Assembly: GCF_932276165.1 (NCBI RefSeq)
Contig: NC_063986.1
Coordinates: 1,810,501 to 1,874,500, forward strand
Source of the DNA: Plutella xylostella
Taxonomy: Eukaryota > Arthropoda > Insecta > Lepidoptera > Plutellidae
Direction of reading: 5' to 3'
Length of the DNA: 64,000 nt
The notes beneath the pieces are model-generated. The model made no database searches. It had not been told where the DNA came from and saw only the letters and a program-made list of their open reading frames with translations. The position numbers and the translations under genes are program-made. Below are positions 44,668-56,640 of this stretch, in pieces (position 1 is the stretch's first letter; each line of letters starts with the position of its first letter).

Positions 44668-44792
44668 TTTATTTATCTATGTGTATGCTACGCCTACGCG
44701 CTACGCCATATCGTAGCAAGCTCGTAGCGGTATTGCTACGCTATTTAGCTGTCAACAGTCGTAGCCATTATGGTAGCCATGCTGCGCCTAAT
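44668..44792. repeat. Cluster of GCTACG / CGTAGC motifs
   Basis: tgctacgcctacgcgctacg, atcgtagcaagctcgtagcg and ttgctacgc..gtcgtagcc occur within 110 bp. A similar cluster is at 62990-63072. The motif is inverted many times, giving multiple small hairpins. The overlapping 90-codon frame is a by-product. Confidence 0.6.
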
Positions 44793-45419
44793 CCATGCAT
44801 TTTATTTATTCAAAAGTATTTTTCCTCTCATAACACCAATTTGTACAGTTCTACTTTTATAACCCGAAGCTCCAACCCACGTAGTCGGATGAGGCAACGA
44901 CCCACGACCGCATTATGCCATTTCGCTGATGACTGTAATTTTTTAAAGTAACAAAAGGCTGTGCTTGGCACCGACTGACACCTATAGTTGGAAGTTTTTC
45001 TCACAAATTACCTACTGAACGTGAATTCAGGTGATTTGCAGCAAACTAGGGTCAGAGTTGCCTACTTAACTTCGGATAACATGTCTTTAAATCTGTTTAA
45101 CAAATCGTATTGGGTCGTGTTGCGTGTGTGCTAACGATGTGCTTGTAACACAATCTTCACTGTAAATGTATACCTATTATTGTGTTTTATTGAGAATGTT
45201 TACATGTGATTTTTATTGTTTTTAACTTTGCCTTGAATTTACTTACTTTATAAAAGACTCCCATCAATACAGTCTGTACACTAAACATAATATTATATTG
45301 TACGTAAAACATGGCAAAAGCAAGAGTTATCTTTACACAGAGGTAGCTATATTGTTTGTCAGTTTTATTTTTTTAACTAGGTACGTACCTAATGAAACTA
45401 ACTTATTAAAAAATAGCAC

Positions 45420-45439
45420 ATATATATATATATATATAT
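45420..45439. repeat. (TA)n microsatellite
   Basis: Ten units. Frames on both strands that cross it show YIYIYIYI-type runs and are artefacts. Confidence 0.9.
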
Positions 45440-45894
45440 GTAAAACCTATTTACTTTTAAAACCATGCTTACAAACATATTCTCCATGTCACTTCTCAAG
45501 ATTTTCGACAATTTCTCTGCAGTCGCTAGCCAAAAGATAAATTGCCGATTACTGCCGCGACTCAAGTTGTTGGCAAGAGAGCGCTCTCGTTGGCTCCACC
45601 ATAATCTGATATTGCGATGTGTTAATCTGTCACATAAGAGAGGGGAGTTACAAGTTTTTTTTTTAAACAAGGGTAAGTTGAATGATGCACTAGGGCTTGC
45701 ACCATCCTCTGATCCACTGTATATTGATAGTCACACGGGACCAGGTAGGTATATATAACCAGTAGGGGACGATTATATTATTATAGAGAAAAAAATTAGT
45801 TTTCACCTTTGCTTTACCGTACACGCTTAAAATGGAACTGTACTCATAAGATAAATCTTAATGTATTTTTTTATAATAATACTTATAGTATCAG

Positions 45895-45975
45895 TATACT
45901 TACCCTTAAAAACAATCCATCCTTTGTACACTTATGTTTATATTTGTGTAATAAGAATTAAATAAAATAATAATG
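45895..45975 (+). mobile_element. LINE 3' tail, 'ccaccctttgtacacttatg' family
   Basis: ccatcctttgtacacttatg, tttgtgtaataaga and taaataaaataataa. The most diverged of the five tails. Confidence 0.6.
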
Positions 45976-46334
45976 AAGGACCGTCCAGTGTGGAAGTGCA
46001 TCGCTGCATTCTGTTAAACTATAAACAAAATATTAGAAAATATTTTTTATTTTCCTATAAAAGCACTTGTTTAACTAAAACCAGTTCCTGGAAATTATCA
46101 ACTTCAATCCATCTGGAAAACTAATAATCTTTAAAGCAAAAGCAATGTCACCAGGAACAAACAAACATGGGCAATTTCCCCTCCTTTGTCTCTGCTTGAC
46201 AGCCCATAGCGTCTCTAAGGGCCACATTGAAACCAAGCCAAGACTATTTCCCAGCTAATTTATTCCTGCATTGACTAGATCTTCATTCGCCTTGCATATT
46301 GCAATTGTGATATCATGCATACATAATTTATTAG

Positions 46335-46438
46335 GTGACATCTTGTACGGTCCAGTAGCCAGTGCTGGTATACACGACCTGAATTTTGATGCTTACATGC
46401 ACTGCAAGGCTGGACTGCAGGAAGATGAAGACACCAAA
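46335..46438 (+). CDS. Possible isolated internal exon, product unknown
   Basis: A 104-bp segment with higher GC content than its surroundings. It lies between an acceptor (aatttattag) and a possible donor (CCAAA|GTAATT). Its only fully open frame reads GDILYGPVASAGIHDLNFDA, then YMHCKAGLQEDEDTK. The composition is protein-like, with mixed charged and small residues unlike the AT-driven frames around it. Exon length is typical. I do not recognise the protein, and no partner exons were identified nearby. Confidence 0.35.
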
Positions 46439-46687
46439 GTAATTAAATTTTTGTATAAGAATGTTATACAGTGCTGTGTGATTTTCAAAAGTAGTAAATG
46501 AAGGAATAAATACACTTTTTATTTAGTATTCCTTCATGAAAGAATTAGTTATGAGTGAGTTCGAATGAATAAATAATATTTATCATTTAAAAAAATTACG
46601 CTCAATTAACAACACTTCCATTTATACAATGAAGATAAAAAGTTTTATTGGTAAATGCGATTTTACCTTAGTAAGTAGTTGAGATCT

Positions 46688-47281
46688 TAAAAAAACCGAC
46701 TCCAAAAATTACTAAAAAGTAAGAAATAATAATAATAGCAGGAACTGTTCTTTTTATGTTGGTGCGGTGACAAAGGAATCTGAAGAAATATGGCACCAAC
46801 TTCAGTTTTTAGTTTATTTGCAATTATAAATAGTCACTAAAAAGTAAGATGCAAATGATACCATTACGTCCTACTAGTCAATACGAATCATTCAAGCCTA
46901 AGCACGAGGTAGTTGCTATATACCGTTGAAGAGTTCCCTCGACTGCCTTCCGTTTCCATCATCAGATCAGGTCAAGGTCACCATCATATTTTTTAATTAT
47001 AAGAACTATATTTACGTTCTAAATTTCATTAGAATCGGTTAATAGGTGCCCAAAATGGAAATTCATACCCTGTTTTTACCCCTTTACCCACCCTTGGCGG
47101 TGAAACAAAATTCTGAAAAAAAAAATGGGACCACCTGGGAGCTCAACCCAATACATCAAAAAAAGAATTTTCAAAATTGGTCGATAAACGCCGGAGTAAT
47201 CGGTGAACATACATAAAAAATATTAAAAAAAGATCCCGACGAATTGAGAACCTCCTCCTTTTTTTGAAGTCGGTTAAAAAT
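46688..47281. mobile_element. Lepidopteran repeat with 'accgact.caaaaa' inverted ends
   Basis: Starts aaaaaaaccgactccaaaaa and ends tttttttgaagtcggttaaa, which are inverted. It contains ttgaagagttccctcgactg, catcatcagatcaggtcaag, gggaccacctgggagctca and cgaattgagaacctcctcct, phrases typical of a very common lepidopteran interspersed repeat. No coding capacity. Confidence 0.8.
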
Positions 47282-47284
47282 GCT

Positions 47285-47631
47285 TGAGCTTTTTTATTTA
47301 TTTATTATCTTTTTTATCAAAAATACATGCTGAGTATTACAATAATTAAATGTCTGCCAAACTGTGAAAACAGTTTATTGGCAGGTTACTCTCATTTCTA
47401 ATTAAGCACAATACACATAATGACACTTATATTTGTGTAACACGGTACAAGACAGTTGAAATAGGTATAGACAGGTAATTAAATAGGCATAGCTAGGTCA
47501 TTGACATTTGATTCAATAGGTTGTTTTTTAACTTTGGTTTTAAACAGTTGGCTATTATTACAGTTAAATAATTCAAATGGTAGCTTGTTATAGATTTTGG
47601 GTGCTAGGTACTCACTGGTACTTTGTCCATA
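47285..47631 (-). mobile_element. LINE C-terminus and 3' UTR
   Basis: Minus frame 47631 to TAA 47481-47479, 50 codons: YGQSTSEYLAPKIYNKLPFE, then LFKTKVKKQPIE. LAPKIYNKLP is the characteristic closing motif of jockey/CR1-like LINE reverse transcriptase proteins. The 3' UTR runs to an (AATA)n tail at 47310-47296. 5'-truncated. Confidence 0.85.
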
Positions 47632-48171
47632 GTAATTAGTATTTTTGTAACTTTCATAAAATAACTTTTTTATTCGCCGACAAATTTTATCACTTTATGA
47701 ATACTTACTGTGATTAATTTATCCACGTAGTTACTTCGTTATCAAAATTACTTTTGGATGTAAGTTAACAAGCAAATGGCACTTTGCCGAACTATATCCA
47801 TCAGCCGTATCGCCCAAAACCATAGAGCGATGAATAATTAAGCTGGAGGTACATACACCAAGTTGTCGAGTGTATTGACGGAGACAGTACGCTAACTTAA
47901 CTCAAGCATAAAGTTTCTAATATTCTAACTTATACACTCGCGAGCATTGAAAAAGCTCCATACACAAAATGCCGCCACCAAATAACTGGTTTACAAAATA
48001 TTTCGTTTTAAATTTTCTGATGCGCATTTGGACATCACCACCTTTTGTACAAATATATTAATATGTATGTGTACAAAAATGAATGGATTATGAAATTTAA
48101 TATTTGATAAATCTCAAAATAAGTAGGTACATACTTCAATGAATAAGTCATGTTTTAAGTTCTGTCTAAAA

Positions 48172-48232
48172 CGTTAGTGTTATTTTCTCTATGGTTCTGT
48201 CTAAGTCCATAGAGAAATTAACACTATTTCTA
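48172..48232. repeat. Inverted repeat / hairpin
   Basis: gtgttattttctctatgg and ccatagagaaattaacac, 18 bp arms with one mismatch and an 11-13 bp loop (ttctgtctaagt). Confidence 0.7.
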
Positions 48233-48584
48233 AGTAATTGAAGCTGCTGTCTTGTTTACCCATAGTCACAGTACTGTCCACATTTTACCCAAACTGAACA
48301 TTTGCGTTGACGATGACGTAACCGACTGAGCATATTTCAACTAATTACCTCCCTGCTAATAGCTCAAATTAAGCCTAGCTTCGAGGCGGTGATTATTGTA
48401 TATTGCCACATTTCGAGCCTTGCTTGTGTGAGCTAATATTGGAATGGTTTGCTAATAACTTTGCTACGAATTTCAGTTACTTGAAATCACATTCCATTGC
48501 TACGTTTTTTAGACATTAAAATCTTACTAAAAACTCGTTACAATATTGAGCGTCGTAGCGTCGGCTTTCTTCAATCGACCAATA

Positions 48585-48767
48585 TAGTTTTAGTGTCTTC
48601 TTCTTTCTTTCTCCTGCCCTCTTCCCAGTTCAGCTGGGGTCGGGCCTCCTTGTACTTCGGCGCCAGGATATTCTATCCCGGGTTGTCGATGTGGTCAGGT
48701 TTTGGGCTTTCATCTCCGTCTCGATATTGGACAACCATGTTGCTGGTGGTCGTCGTCTTCCTCTCGA
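48585..48767 (-). mobile_element. LINE C-terminus (RTE/L2-like)
   Basis: Minus frame 48767 to TGA 48632-48630: GRRRPPATWLSNIETEMKAQ, then TRDRISWRRSTRRPDPS. The pattern 'GRP..W..NI..DMK....RDR..WR..TR.PDP' is a LINE ending common in insects. A purine-rich tail (gaaagaaagaagaag) follows. The plus-strand 114-codon frame over it is antisense. Confidence 0.8.
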
Positions 48768-50429
48768 TTGACTACAATTATTTACAATTTATTTTTATTC
48801 AGTATGTAAATGAGTTCAACAATGTCACGAACATTACATAGTAAGTACCTCTATATGGTTGTTGTACGTTGCAGGTGGCATACAGAGAAATAAAATAAAA
48901 AAACATATTTTACTTTTTTATGGTTTAAAAGCTGGATATGATTGCTAAAGCAATTACGCGGGTGTTCTCCATGCACGCTGCATGAACGGGCGGAGAGATG
49001 CGATAAAAATCAAGACACGTCCCGCCGGCCACCATCTATCTCCGTAGAAGTGCATAATTGAATGTAGAACCTCATTTTGAATGTGATCCAATTCGAAGAT
49101 GTTTATTAAGTACTTACGTACTTATTATATTGATGATTTGATGACCGCTAAAGGAAGGCATGGTTGTTTAAAAGACAACATGAATCAAAATAAAAAATCA
49201 TCAAAGTTTACATATCAAAAGTGGAGAGTCTTGCTTTTCAAAATTAGGTAGTTGCTACTGATAATATCAACTCTACGCTGACCTTCTTACAATAATGAAT
49301 TATAAAAAGTCAAACTGCGTAGTGCTTATCTAAAATGTCTAACCTTTGCTGCAATTTATCGGTCGAATAAGCTGAAATATAACAAATCAGCTCATATTAT
49401 GCAGCTTAAAATGCAAATTTTATGCCACAGCCGCCACCGCAGCAGTCAAATTTCTATGTTAAAGTTTAACAGATTTCAATAATATTACAATTCACCACAT
49501 ACAAGCCCCGGCTTCAACGGGCCATCAATTTGATTTGAATTGTATTTTCAACGCTGATCAAAAAGCGGTCCAATGATAAAGGCATAGATCTTCAATTCCT
49601 TTGAATGATGAACGAGTCTTGTAGAGTGCCTGCAACATGTGTTCGGTAGTGTCATTAAATACATGAAATAGTAAAACTGATATCATGTTGTAGATCTTGT
49701 GCCGTGGTGTTACAATCGAATTTTCATTGTCAAGGTGCTATTATGTTGACTGTTACGTAATGTAAGGTTGTTAAGTAGGTATGATACGATTAATTTAATA
49801 GAGACAAAAACCTCTGTGGTAAGTTATCGCAATTAATCAAAATTAAATGTTAGTACTTAAGAAGTAATGGAGAAAGTTTAAAAGGACTTAAAATTATCAC
49901 AAATTTACTATAATGTACTTAAGTATTTACCTATTATGTAAATCTCTCTAAATATAATATGTTACATAGGGGGGCTTAAATATAGGTTAACAAATAAATA
50001 ATGATAAAATTACAAAAAATATATTAATTATACAAAATAAATAAATAATATTCAAGATTTTTAGTCGAAAGGGACTAACGGAACTCGTCATTCTGAACCA
50101 CTTTTACAGCGAATCTTTCATAAAATTATTTACCAATTTAATTTGACCTATTTATGCATAATAGTCACGAAATCCTAACCATTAAAACGAATCTACAAAC
50201 GTACAGCAGAAATGGTTTTACAACTCGCTCAGGTCGTTTCTATGTCGCTGTCTTCATAAATTCGCCATTTGCCTGTTAGAACTGTAATTTGCCTGAAATA
50301 ATAATATGTAGAGGAAATTTCACTACGAGTATGTGACCAAAATTTTATTATTTTAAAACAAGTTTGAATATAAAATTATTGAGGACTAGATTCGCATCTC
50401 TTTTTAAATGTCAGGTACCAGTTTGAGTA
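48768..50429. other. No feature seen
   Basis: 48950-49030 is slightly GC-rich (cacgctgcatgaacgggcgg) without a frame or pairing. The remainder is plain. Confidence 0.4.
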
Positions 50430-50660
50430 CCAGGGCTTCAAGGAACCCTAGGGTTGGCTCTCACCACGCCTAAACGCTGAGCTGCATCGTCATAAGTACA
50501 GTGGGGTAACGCGGCCAGCCTCTTGTGTACCTGAACCGACAGCGGTGGCCTTCTAGCCAACATTTTATTTTTAGTTTAATTAGCCTTACTTATAATTATT
50601 ATTTATGGGCTATATTACCTATTTGTGTACAACTAGAATAAAAACTACAACCATATTAAA
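50430..50660 (+). mobile_element. Decayed LINE 3' end
   Basis: accctagggttggctctcac, cctaaacgctgagctgc and cagcggtggccttctagcca followed by acattttatttttag resemble the 3' end at 35060 and common lepidopteran LINE tails. Confidence 0.45.
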
Positions 50661-51833
50661 AATTTTAAAGAATTATAGCATTCAATTACATAATAAAATC
50701 TGTAAAGCAAAACTCTCTTTGCAAAACTCACAAATGTACAGTGATAAAACTGATAAACATCTCCTCTAAAGTACAGGGTGATAAAAATTTGCGACCTCTT
50801 ACAGAGCAGCTCAGACGCAATAATCGTTGTACGAAACGCCCGGAAAAATCCATCGGATGTATTGAGCGTTTTGCGTCACTCCCCCTTTACATTTCACAAT
50901 GATGCGAAACTTAGACACTGGAAATACTCCGGAACGATTCTGCTATTATTTTTTTATATTTAGTGAGTACCTATATTTTTATAGTTTATTTTGTATTAAT
51001 TGGTATTTGGAAACTCATGAAAATGGTAGGTGAAAGATCCGCGGATATATTTTTATCGAGCAATAGGATATACCACTGCGGGTTGCTAAAATACAAATAA
51101 ATTAGAAAGTTTTCTTAGCTATTGTTATAAATATGCTAAACACAGGCATACCGCAGTAACTACAGCACTCTTTCTATGGCTACCCTCGTCCAACCGCTAC
51201 CAAGTACATGTCTAAGAACGTTAGTCTAGAAAGCCAGGGCGTCCCCTGTTACTGAGTTTTCAGCAGTAAACGTTAATCGATAGCAAAGCCAAGGAGACAA
51301 GTAGACAAATAATGTTCATGTAATAGGAAGGGTATGTACTTCTAAGATACGTAAGTCAATACGTCATGAAACCTGACACGATACTGTGCTCAAATCTGTA
51401 AAAAAAAATCCCCCGCATCAATTCAGGTCAGGTAATGTTACCTACCCTAGAATCGCATAAACTAGCAGTTAAGCTGCCGTGTCCTCGTCAGCAGAATGGT
51501 GGCCGCTTGGAAGTATGCAAAGGCACTCTCAACGCGGATAACGTTGCATCCCAGGGGTTTTGGCACACATCCAGGAGAGGTTTCCAGTCACGACATCGCC
51601 TTAAATTATTTTATAGCTTTATGAGGTTTGAAAAATTGTGTGCGCGTTGTGTGGGAGCGAAGCGTGTTGTGTGATGTCTGGTTCAGCATTCAGACAAGCA
51701 TAGTGGAATACATTGAGTTGACGGAGAATATGAGATGGAGCAGATATTCATGAAGACTATTTTTGATGAGGAAAGTTCAGGAGCAGAATTGTGATTTTGA
51801 TGCTAGATAACGAAGCAGCAATTTGTCCCTCAA
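50661..51833. other. No feature seen
   Basis: Frames at 50778-50963 and 51435-51674 have some charged content but no domain or splice context strong enough to call. Confidence 0.4.
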
Positions 51834-51870
51834 ACAGACAAATATACCATAATATGGTATATTTGTCTGT
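51834..51870. repeat. Perfect 17-bp inverted repeat with 3-base loop
   Basis: acagacaaatataccat, aat, atggtatatttgtctgt. The arms are perfect; transcripts from either strand would form a tight hairpin. Confidence 0.9.
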
Positions 51871-52557
51871 CAAGTTATTTAAACGTTCTGAGTCTCAAAT
51901 TAATTCGGACCGGTTGCAGATTATAATTACAATCCCAAAATAAAGTTTCCAAATTGAGATTAGCTGTTCGGCTGCCAATTTGAATAATCAATTTTCATTT
52001 TTAGCTGCAGAGTCGAAAATCCCGTAATCTCAGATTATTGATTTCCCGTCATAACCAATGCTTATTCCGAAAACGATTAGCTGAGACCTCGTCGATTATT
52101 CACGAAAAGTTCATTATTTCAGGCATATTTTAAATATACGGCTTTTGGCCTTTGTTCAACGTTTTAATCGTATTTTGTAGCGATTAACGATTGTATCTGA
52201 TAATTCAGATACGTCGTGACCGTAAATGATGCTAATAACGATTGGCTATATTATAATTACTTAGTTTTTTAGGTGTTTCACCGGATTTCAGGATAAAGGC
52301 TAGAAAGGCAGGGGCAAGGAAGGCGATCAGTGTATTCATGTTGATCATCGACTCATTGGTCAAACATCAGTTTTGAAGAATGAAGTGGGCTATGCCGAGC
52401 TTATTTCAATCCAGATGAAGCATGGTCTTGGTAGATGCATTTTAATTACACCTTCTGAAGAAGAACCCAATGATAATTCATTCCAATTCCACAGTAGGTA
52501 ATACCTACAGAGTTATGGCCACAAAATTTGAGGGTAAAATTGTTATTATAAAACGTT
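51871..52557. other. No feature seen
   Basis: Repeated short cgattaacgattg / tcgtt-type words near 52050-52250 do not form a clear unit. Confidence 0.35.
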
Positions 52558-52693
52558 TAATCATCAGCCCGCACTCGTCCACCACGGAATAAACCTCTCC
52601 GGCCATCCTCATCCAGTCACCAATGATGACCTGACTAAGATCGTCAGCCTAGCGGGTCGCAGGGCGTCCCACGCTACGCTTGCCTGTTCGTGG
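52558..52693 (-). mobile_element. LINE C-terminal fragment, decayed
   Basis: Minus strand: GKRSVGRPATR, an in-frame stop, ADDLSQVIIGDWMRMAGE, then tggacgagtgcgggctgatg, the usual LINE 3' phrase. The GRP(P/A)TRW.DDL..V.G..WMR motif identifies it. The rest is lost. Confidence 0.75.
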
Positions 52694-54299
52694 TATTAAA
52701 ATGTTTATTGCCAATTATTTCGTAACAGCTGTTGTTACGGTGGCGGTCACTGCAACACGTAAACTAGTCATTTGGGCGTCACACGGTACACGGTGCACAA
52801 TTCAATTTGCATACAACAAATAAAAACAACTTTACGATAATTTTGCGCTGGCTGCGTCGCATATTTTTGGGTCGCTAGGGTTATAAATGTAGCAAAGCTT
52901 ATGATTATAATATATTACATCATATTATTATCTTTTGAATAGAGAGGTTAGAGGAGGAACGATAAAGGGCCTTTCGAACAAATTCCAATGCTTTTACAGT
53001 TTCAACACGTAGGTACTATACTTTGGTCGTTGAGAGAATGCGTTTATGTCATTCGCTTGGCTGGTAAGTAAAGTTTTTTTTTTTTAATTTACTGGTGTTA
53101 AAATTATACTTAGGTAAAGAATGAAGAAGAATATAAGTATGAAAAGTTTTTAGATTTAGATACGTAATCCATTTCAAAGATATTATCATCTTTATAATTT
53201 ACAGAGTTGAACTTTTTTAATAATACGCATTTTGATTATAATTCAAGTATTTCAGGAAATGCTTTTAATTCTTAAGGTGTATAAAATAAACTTCAGTTGA
53301 AATCGCAAGTTAAACTTCTTTAATGGGTTATTTTCAAACATAATGGTGTAGGTATCTTTTTAAAAAAAATTACAATTGGGTACATCATTGTCATTGTCAA
53401 ATAAATTCTAATTCTAGTTTTTTAAGCAGATAATGAAAATTTGTCTGGTTTCAATGCCCTGCGATGGATACAAGAAAAAAAACTAAGCAAGTTTTTCTTC
53501 GTGAAAACCACATATCACGTAGAAACAAACCTATCAATAACTTTCCCAATTTTCTTAATTGGCTCATATTATGCTTCCACTGGAAACAACACGTACTAAA
53601 GTAGGGGTTTTACGACAAATAAAAAGTTATTTAGCTTCAGTATCCATTTATTTAGTTCTCGTCTATTTTCCACTGAAGTGCCTGTGATGTTATTTATTAT
53701 TTCTATCTTGTTTATTTTTTCGAATAGGAAGTTAATACACTTTTAATAACCTAAAAACTTAAGACATTATAAGTATTAAGTAAGACATTAAAGGTATAGA
53801 ATAGAATTACTTGTCATTCTTCTTAATCTAGGTTTTTTTGGGAATTGAAAGAAATACAAGTATAAAATATGGGTGATATTGATAACGCACACATTTATCC
53901 ATCCTGTAGGCATAATTATTTAAGTCTTCGAAACTTCTTCGATGTGTATTTTTGTTATTTTCTTATAACTAAGCACTCACACGATTTATGCAACAACCTC
54001 GGAAATAAAATAATAACGAGTTATGCAAAACAAATTATTATGGCTGGGGCAAAAAATAAAAAATGCCAAGTCATATAGGTGCACGCTACAAACTCTACTT
54101 ATTCAACTTAATGAAGTATTAAACCTGAAAACGTGTTTCTTTTCGTTTAGATTAGAAGTTAATCTTTTAAGACTGCATCTTCCTGCACTGAGTTTGTTTA
54201 TGTTTTATTTGTCATTACTTTCAAAGAAGTATATAGAGATTGTATTGTCATTTTCTTTCTAACAGAATTTGTGGTAATCGATAGAATAAAATAAAATAA
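52694..54299. other. No feature seen
   Basis: Frames at 53869-54078 and 54023-54262 look composition-driven. Confidence 0.4.
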
Positions 54300-54336
54300 T
54301 AATATGATGAATGTTGATGAATGATGATGATGTAAT
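54300..54336 (+). repeat. Imperfect (GAT)n repeat
   Basis: tatgatgaatgttgatgaat followed by gatgatgatgt. Confidence 0.7.
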
Positions 54337-54404
54337 AGGTATTACCTACGTAATACGATTATTTACGTCATAGTGATAGTGGTGACAATGAACAATAGAC
54401 GACT

Positions 54405-54580
54405 ATAGCTGTTGCGTGTAGGCTCCGCTTTGCCTTAGAATGTTTTTCGCGGGAATTCCGGGATAAAAATGTTCCCTATAAAAGCTTCCCGTATAACTAA
54501 TTTCATGAAAATTTCTTCAGTTGGTTTTGTGAGAGAGTAACAGACATTATCAATTTATTTATAATAGATACTATTATCCT
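54405..54580 (+). mobile_element. Shortened copy of the (GACA)n repeat family
   Basis: tatagctgttgcgtgtaggc, cgggaattccgggataaaaa, tcttcagttggttttgtg, gagagagtaacagaca and tttataatagata. The GACA run has shrunk to a single unit. Confidence 0.7.
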
Positions 54581-54800
54581 AATAAGAACTAAAATCAATC
54601 ACTTAAATTACAAACACAGTCAAAACATTACCCTTCTAGGTACCCCAGACAGAACAAACAAAACAACCGTTGAACTCTGAACTACAGATTAGGAACCGCC
54701 AACAAAATACAAAACTACTACACCGTCCAGTCATGGCTTATTTAAATGAACTTTTACAAATAGGTCAGTGAACGTAGTTTGGGTATGTAATTGTATGCAA

Positions 54801-54922
54801 GGGGTCACTCTAAACTATAGTCGAACGAACGAACGAGCAATCGGCACTCTCTTGTTGTATTAAGCGTGCCGATTCCGTGAAAATTCTCATTCGTTCGTTC
54901 GTCGATTTAGAGAGTGACCCCC
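54801..54922. mobile_element. Foldback MITE, 'ggggtcactct' family
   Basis: The left arm ggggtcactctaaactatag tcgaacgaacgaacga is mirrored by tcgttcgttcgtcgattta gagagtgacccc. An inner pair, atcggcac/gtgccgat, is also present. Same family as 5797-5886. Confidence 0.8.
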
Positions 54923-54983
54923 AGGAACTGTAAAGGGATGTGTGTGTGAGCGTTAGAATGAAGGGATGAGTATTACGAGTACA

Positions 54984-55172
54984 GTGCTCCAAAATTTATA
55001 ATGCGCATAGAAATCTTTGACAGATCGGTTGTTTTCGATTATGTGACACATGATATTCACTCCTATTTCTTTCGAACAAGGTGCAAAATGCAATTGTTTT
55101 TTTTTAAGGCTCTTACGATTTTATGATTCGGGTGTGAAGCTCTGCATGTGCATTATTAATTTTGGACAAGTG
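54984..55172. mobile_element. MITE, inverted copy of 18472
   Basis: gctccaaaatttataatgcg, gaaatctttgacagatcgg, ttgttttcgattatgtgaca and gcattattaattttggac. The interior matches the complement of the 18472 copy over about 185 bp. Confidence 0.8.
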
Positions 55173-55212
55173 TAGATGAGTGTGATTCTTCTAAATATGA
55201 ATACAACAGATT

Positions 55213-55330
55213 TGGGTTGACTTGCACCAACATAAAACAGAATTAAATCTATTGCTCTCTTGTATACTGACTGAGCAGGACATCAATAGATTTCATTTCG
55301 TTTAAATATTTGCTGCAAGTCACCCTCAAC
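55213..55330. mobile_element. Foldback MITE, 'cttgcaccaacata' family
   Basis: The left arm ggttgacttgcaccaacata, taaatctattg and the right arm caatagattt, ttgctgcaagtcaccctc. The outer end resembles 24618 and the loop differs. Confidence 0.65.
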
Positions 55331-56520
55331 TAAAATGTTAATATCTACGTGTGAGTAACTTATATTCGACCCAGTAATTACAGAATCCGGTAGTCATGCT
55401 TTCGAATACGTATACAAATACGAAACAAGTAGCTCGCCCGACGTGTTTATGCAAGTACCGGTTAATGGGTTGGTGGAAGCGGCCCACCGTCCAATTATCG
55501 ACGTTCGTAAAACCGAATGACCTCTGAATTCATTCCACCGCAGATTTAACGACCCCGGTTAACTTTAGTTTTATCGGTACATGTTAATTGTTGGTTTGGA
55601 AATCGTGATTAATATTTGATGGTAGCAGGCCTTTGGTTTTGTTAAGGTAAGTAGTGTTTTTCGTGCCCCTGTTGAAGATTAGTTTACTTTGCAGGGTTAA
55701 ATTATAGGTTTGAAGTTATCAATTAAATGAAGTGCGTGTATTTTGGTTTAATTCATTTGGTAAATATTGCGTAGGACTAAGCTTTAGCTGCCATACGTTG
55801 TTCGATTTGAATTTTAATTTTACCTTCTAAAAAACATTCCTGATTAAATTGAACTGCAGCATTATTTATATTCTACGATGCCACTTACTTTCAGTGTTTT
55901 CTAGACTGTCCAAAATTAACGAAGTACAGATTTGTATCCAAGCAGGTATCCAAGACCTTGACTAGGAGCGTTATTCTCGTAAAACCCTCTTTATAAGCCT
56001 ATTACAACAACAGTTTTAATAGAATAGGACAGATATATGGTGGTACAAGGTACAACGACTGAGTCAACTACAATCTATAGCCTGCCAGTACTCTATACAA
56101 TAACTTAGCTAGCGGCTAAACGGCTAGAATCAATAAAGTCAATGGCTACTCGAGGTGTTTTCCGGCTAAACTGCTAACTAGTTCGGAAAATCCACAGAAA
56201 TGTATCCGGAGGGTTATCCTAGCCTTACAATAACCGGACGAACGAAAGCAGTCATGATTCCAAATAATTTATTTCAAAGTAGAGTTTTAACAACTTTAAT
56301 TTTGAACGTATAAACAAATTGTCTAGCACAATTTTTGAAAAAAAACTCTAGTAAATTATTATGGAGAAGGAATTGCATGAGCATTTTTTTAACTTTTGCA
56401 ATAGTTAATTATATCTATTAAGTACATGAATATATAATAATATTAAAATCGTTTGAAATAATCGTTAATAGTACGCTTTGCAAGACACACTACACAGAGT
56501 TTTTGATACATACACCCTGT
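55331..56520. other. No feature seen
   Basis: Plain AT-rich DNA. No LINE or MITE ends recognised. Confidence 0.4.
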
Positions 56521-56640
56521 CTAAAATTATTTACTGAAGGATTCAGTCGTGGTTTTCGAAGCAGAGTTTTTGTTACCTTTCTAAAATTATTTAATGAAAC
56601 ATTCACTCGTGGTTATCGCAGCAGCGCTCCGAAACTTAGT
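56521..56640 (+). repeat. 60-bp direct duplication, in frame
   Basis: ctaaaattatttactgaagg (56521) recurs as ctaaaattatttaatgaaac (56581). The 60-bp spacing keeps the 78-codon frame 56503-56739 open and makes a 20-residue protein-level repeat (LKLFTEGFSRGFRS / LKLFNETFTRGYRS). An acaccctgt transposon-like end lies just before it. The protein is not recognised. Confidence 0.7.

Noticed and set aside
45298..45670. Overlapping frames with YIYIYI runs
   Set aside because: They are produced by the (TA)10 microsatellite at 45420-45439.
48497..48841. 114-codon plus-strand frame
   Set aside because: It lies antisense to a clear LINE C-terminus on the minus strand (48630-48767).
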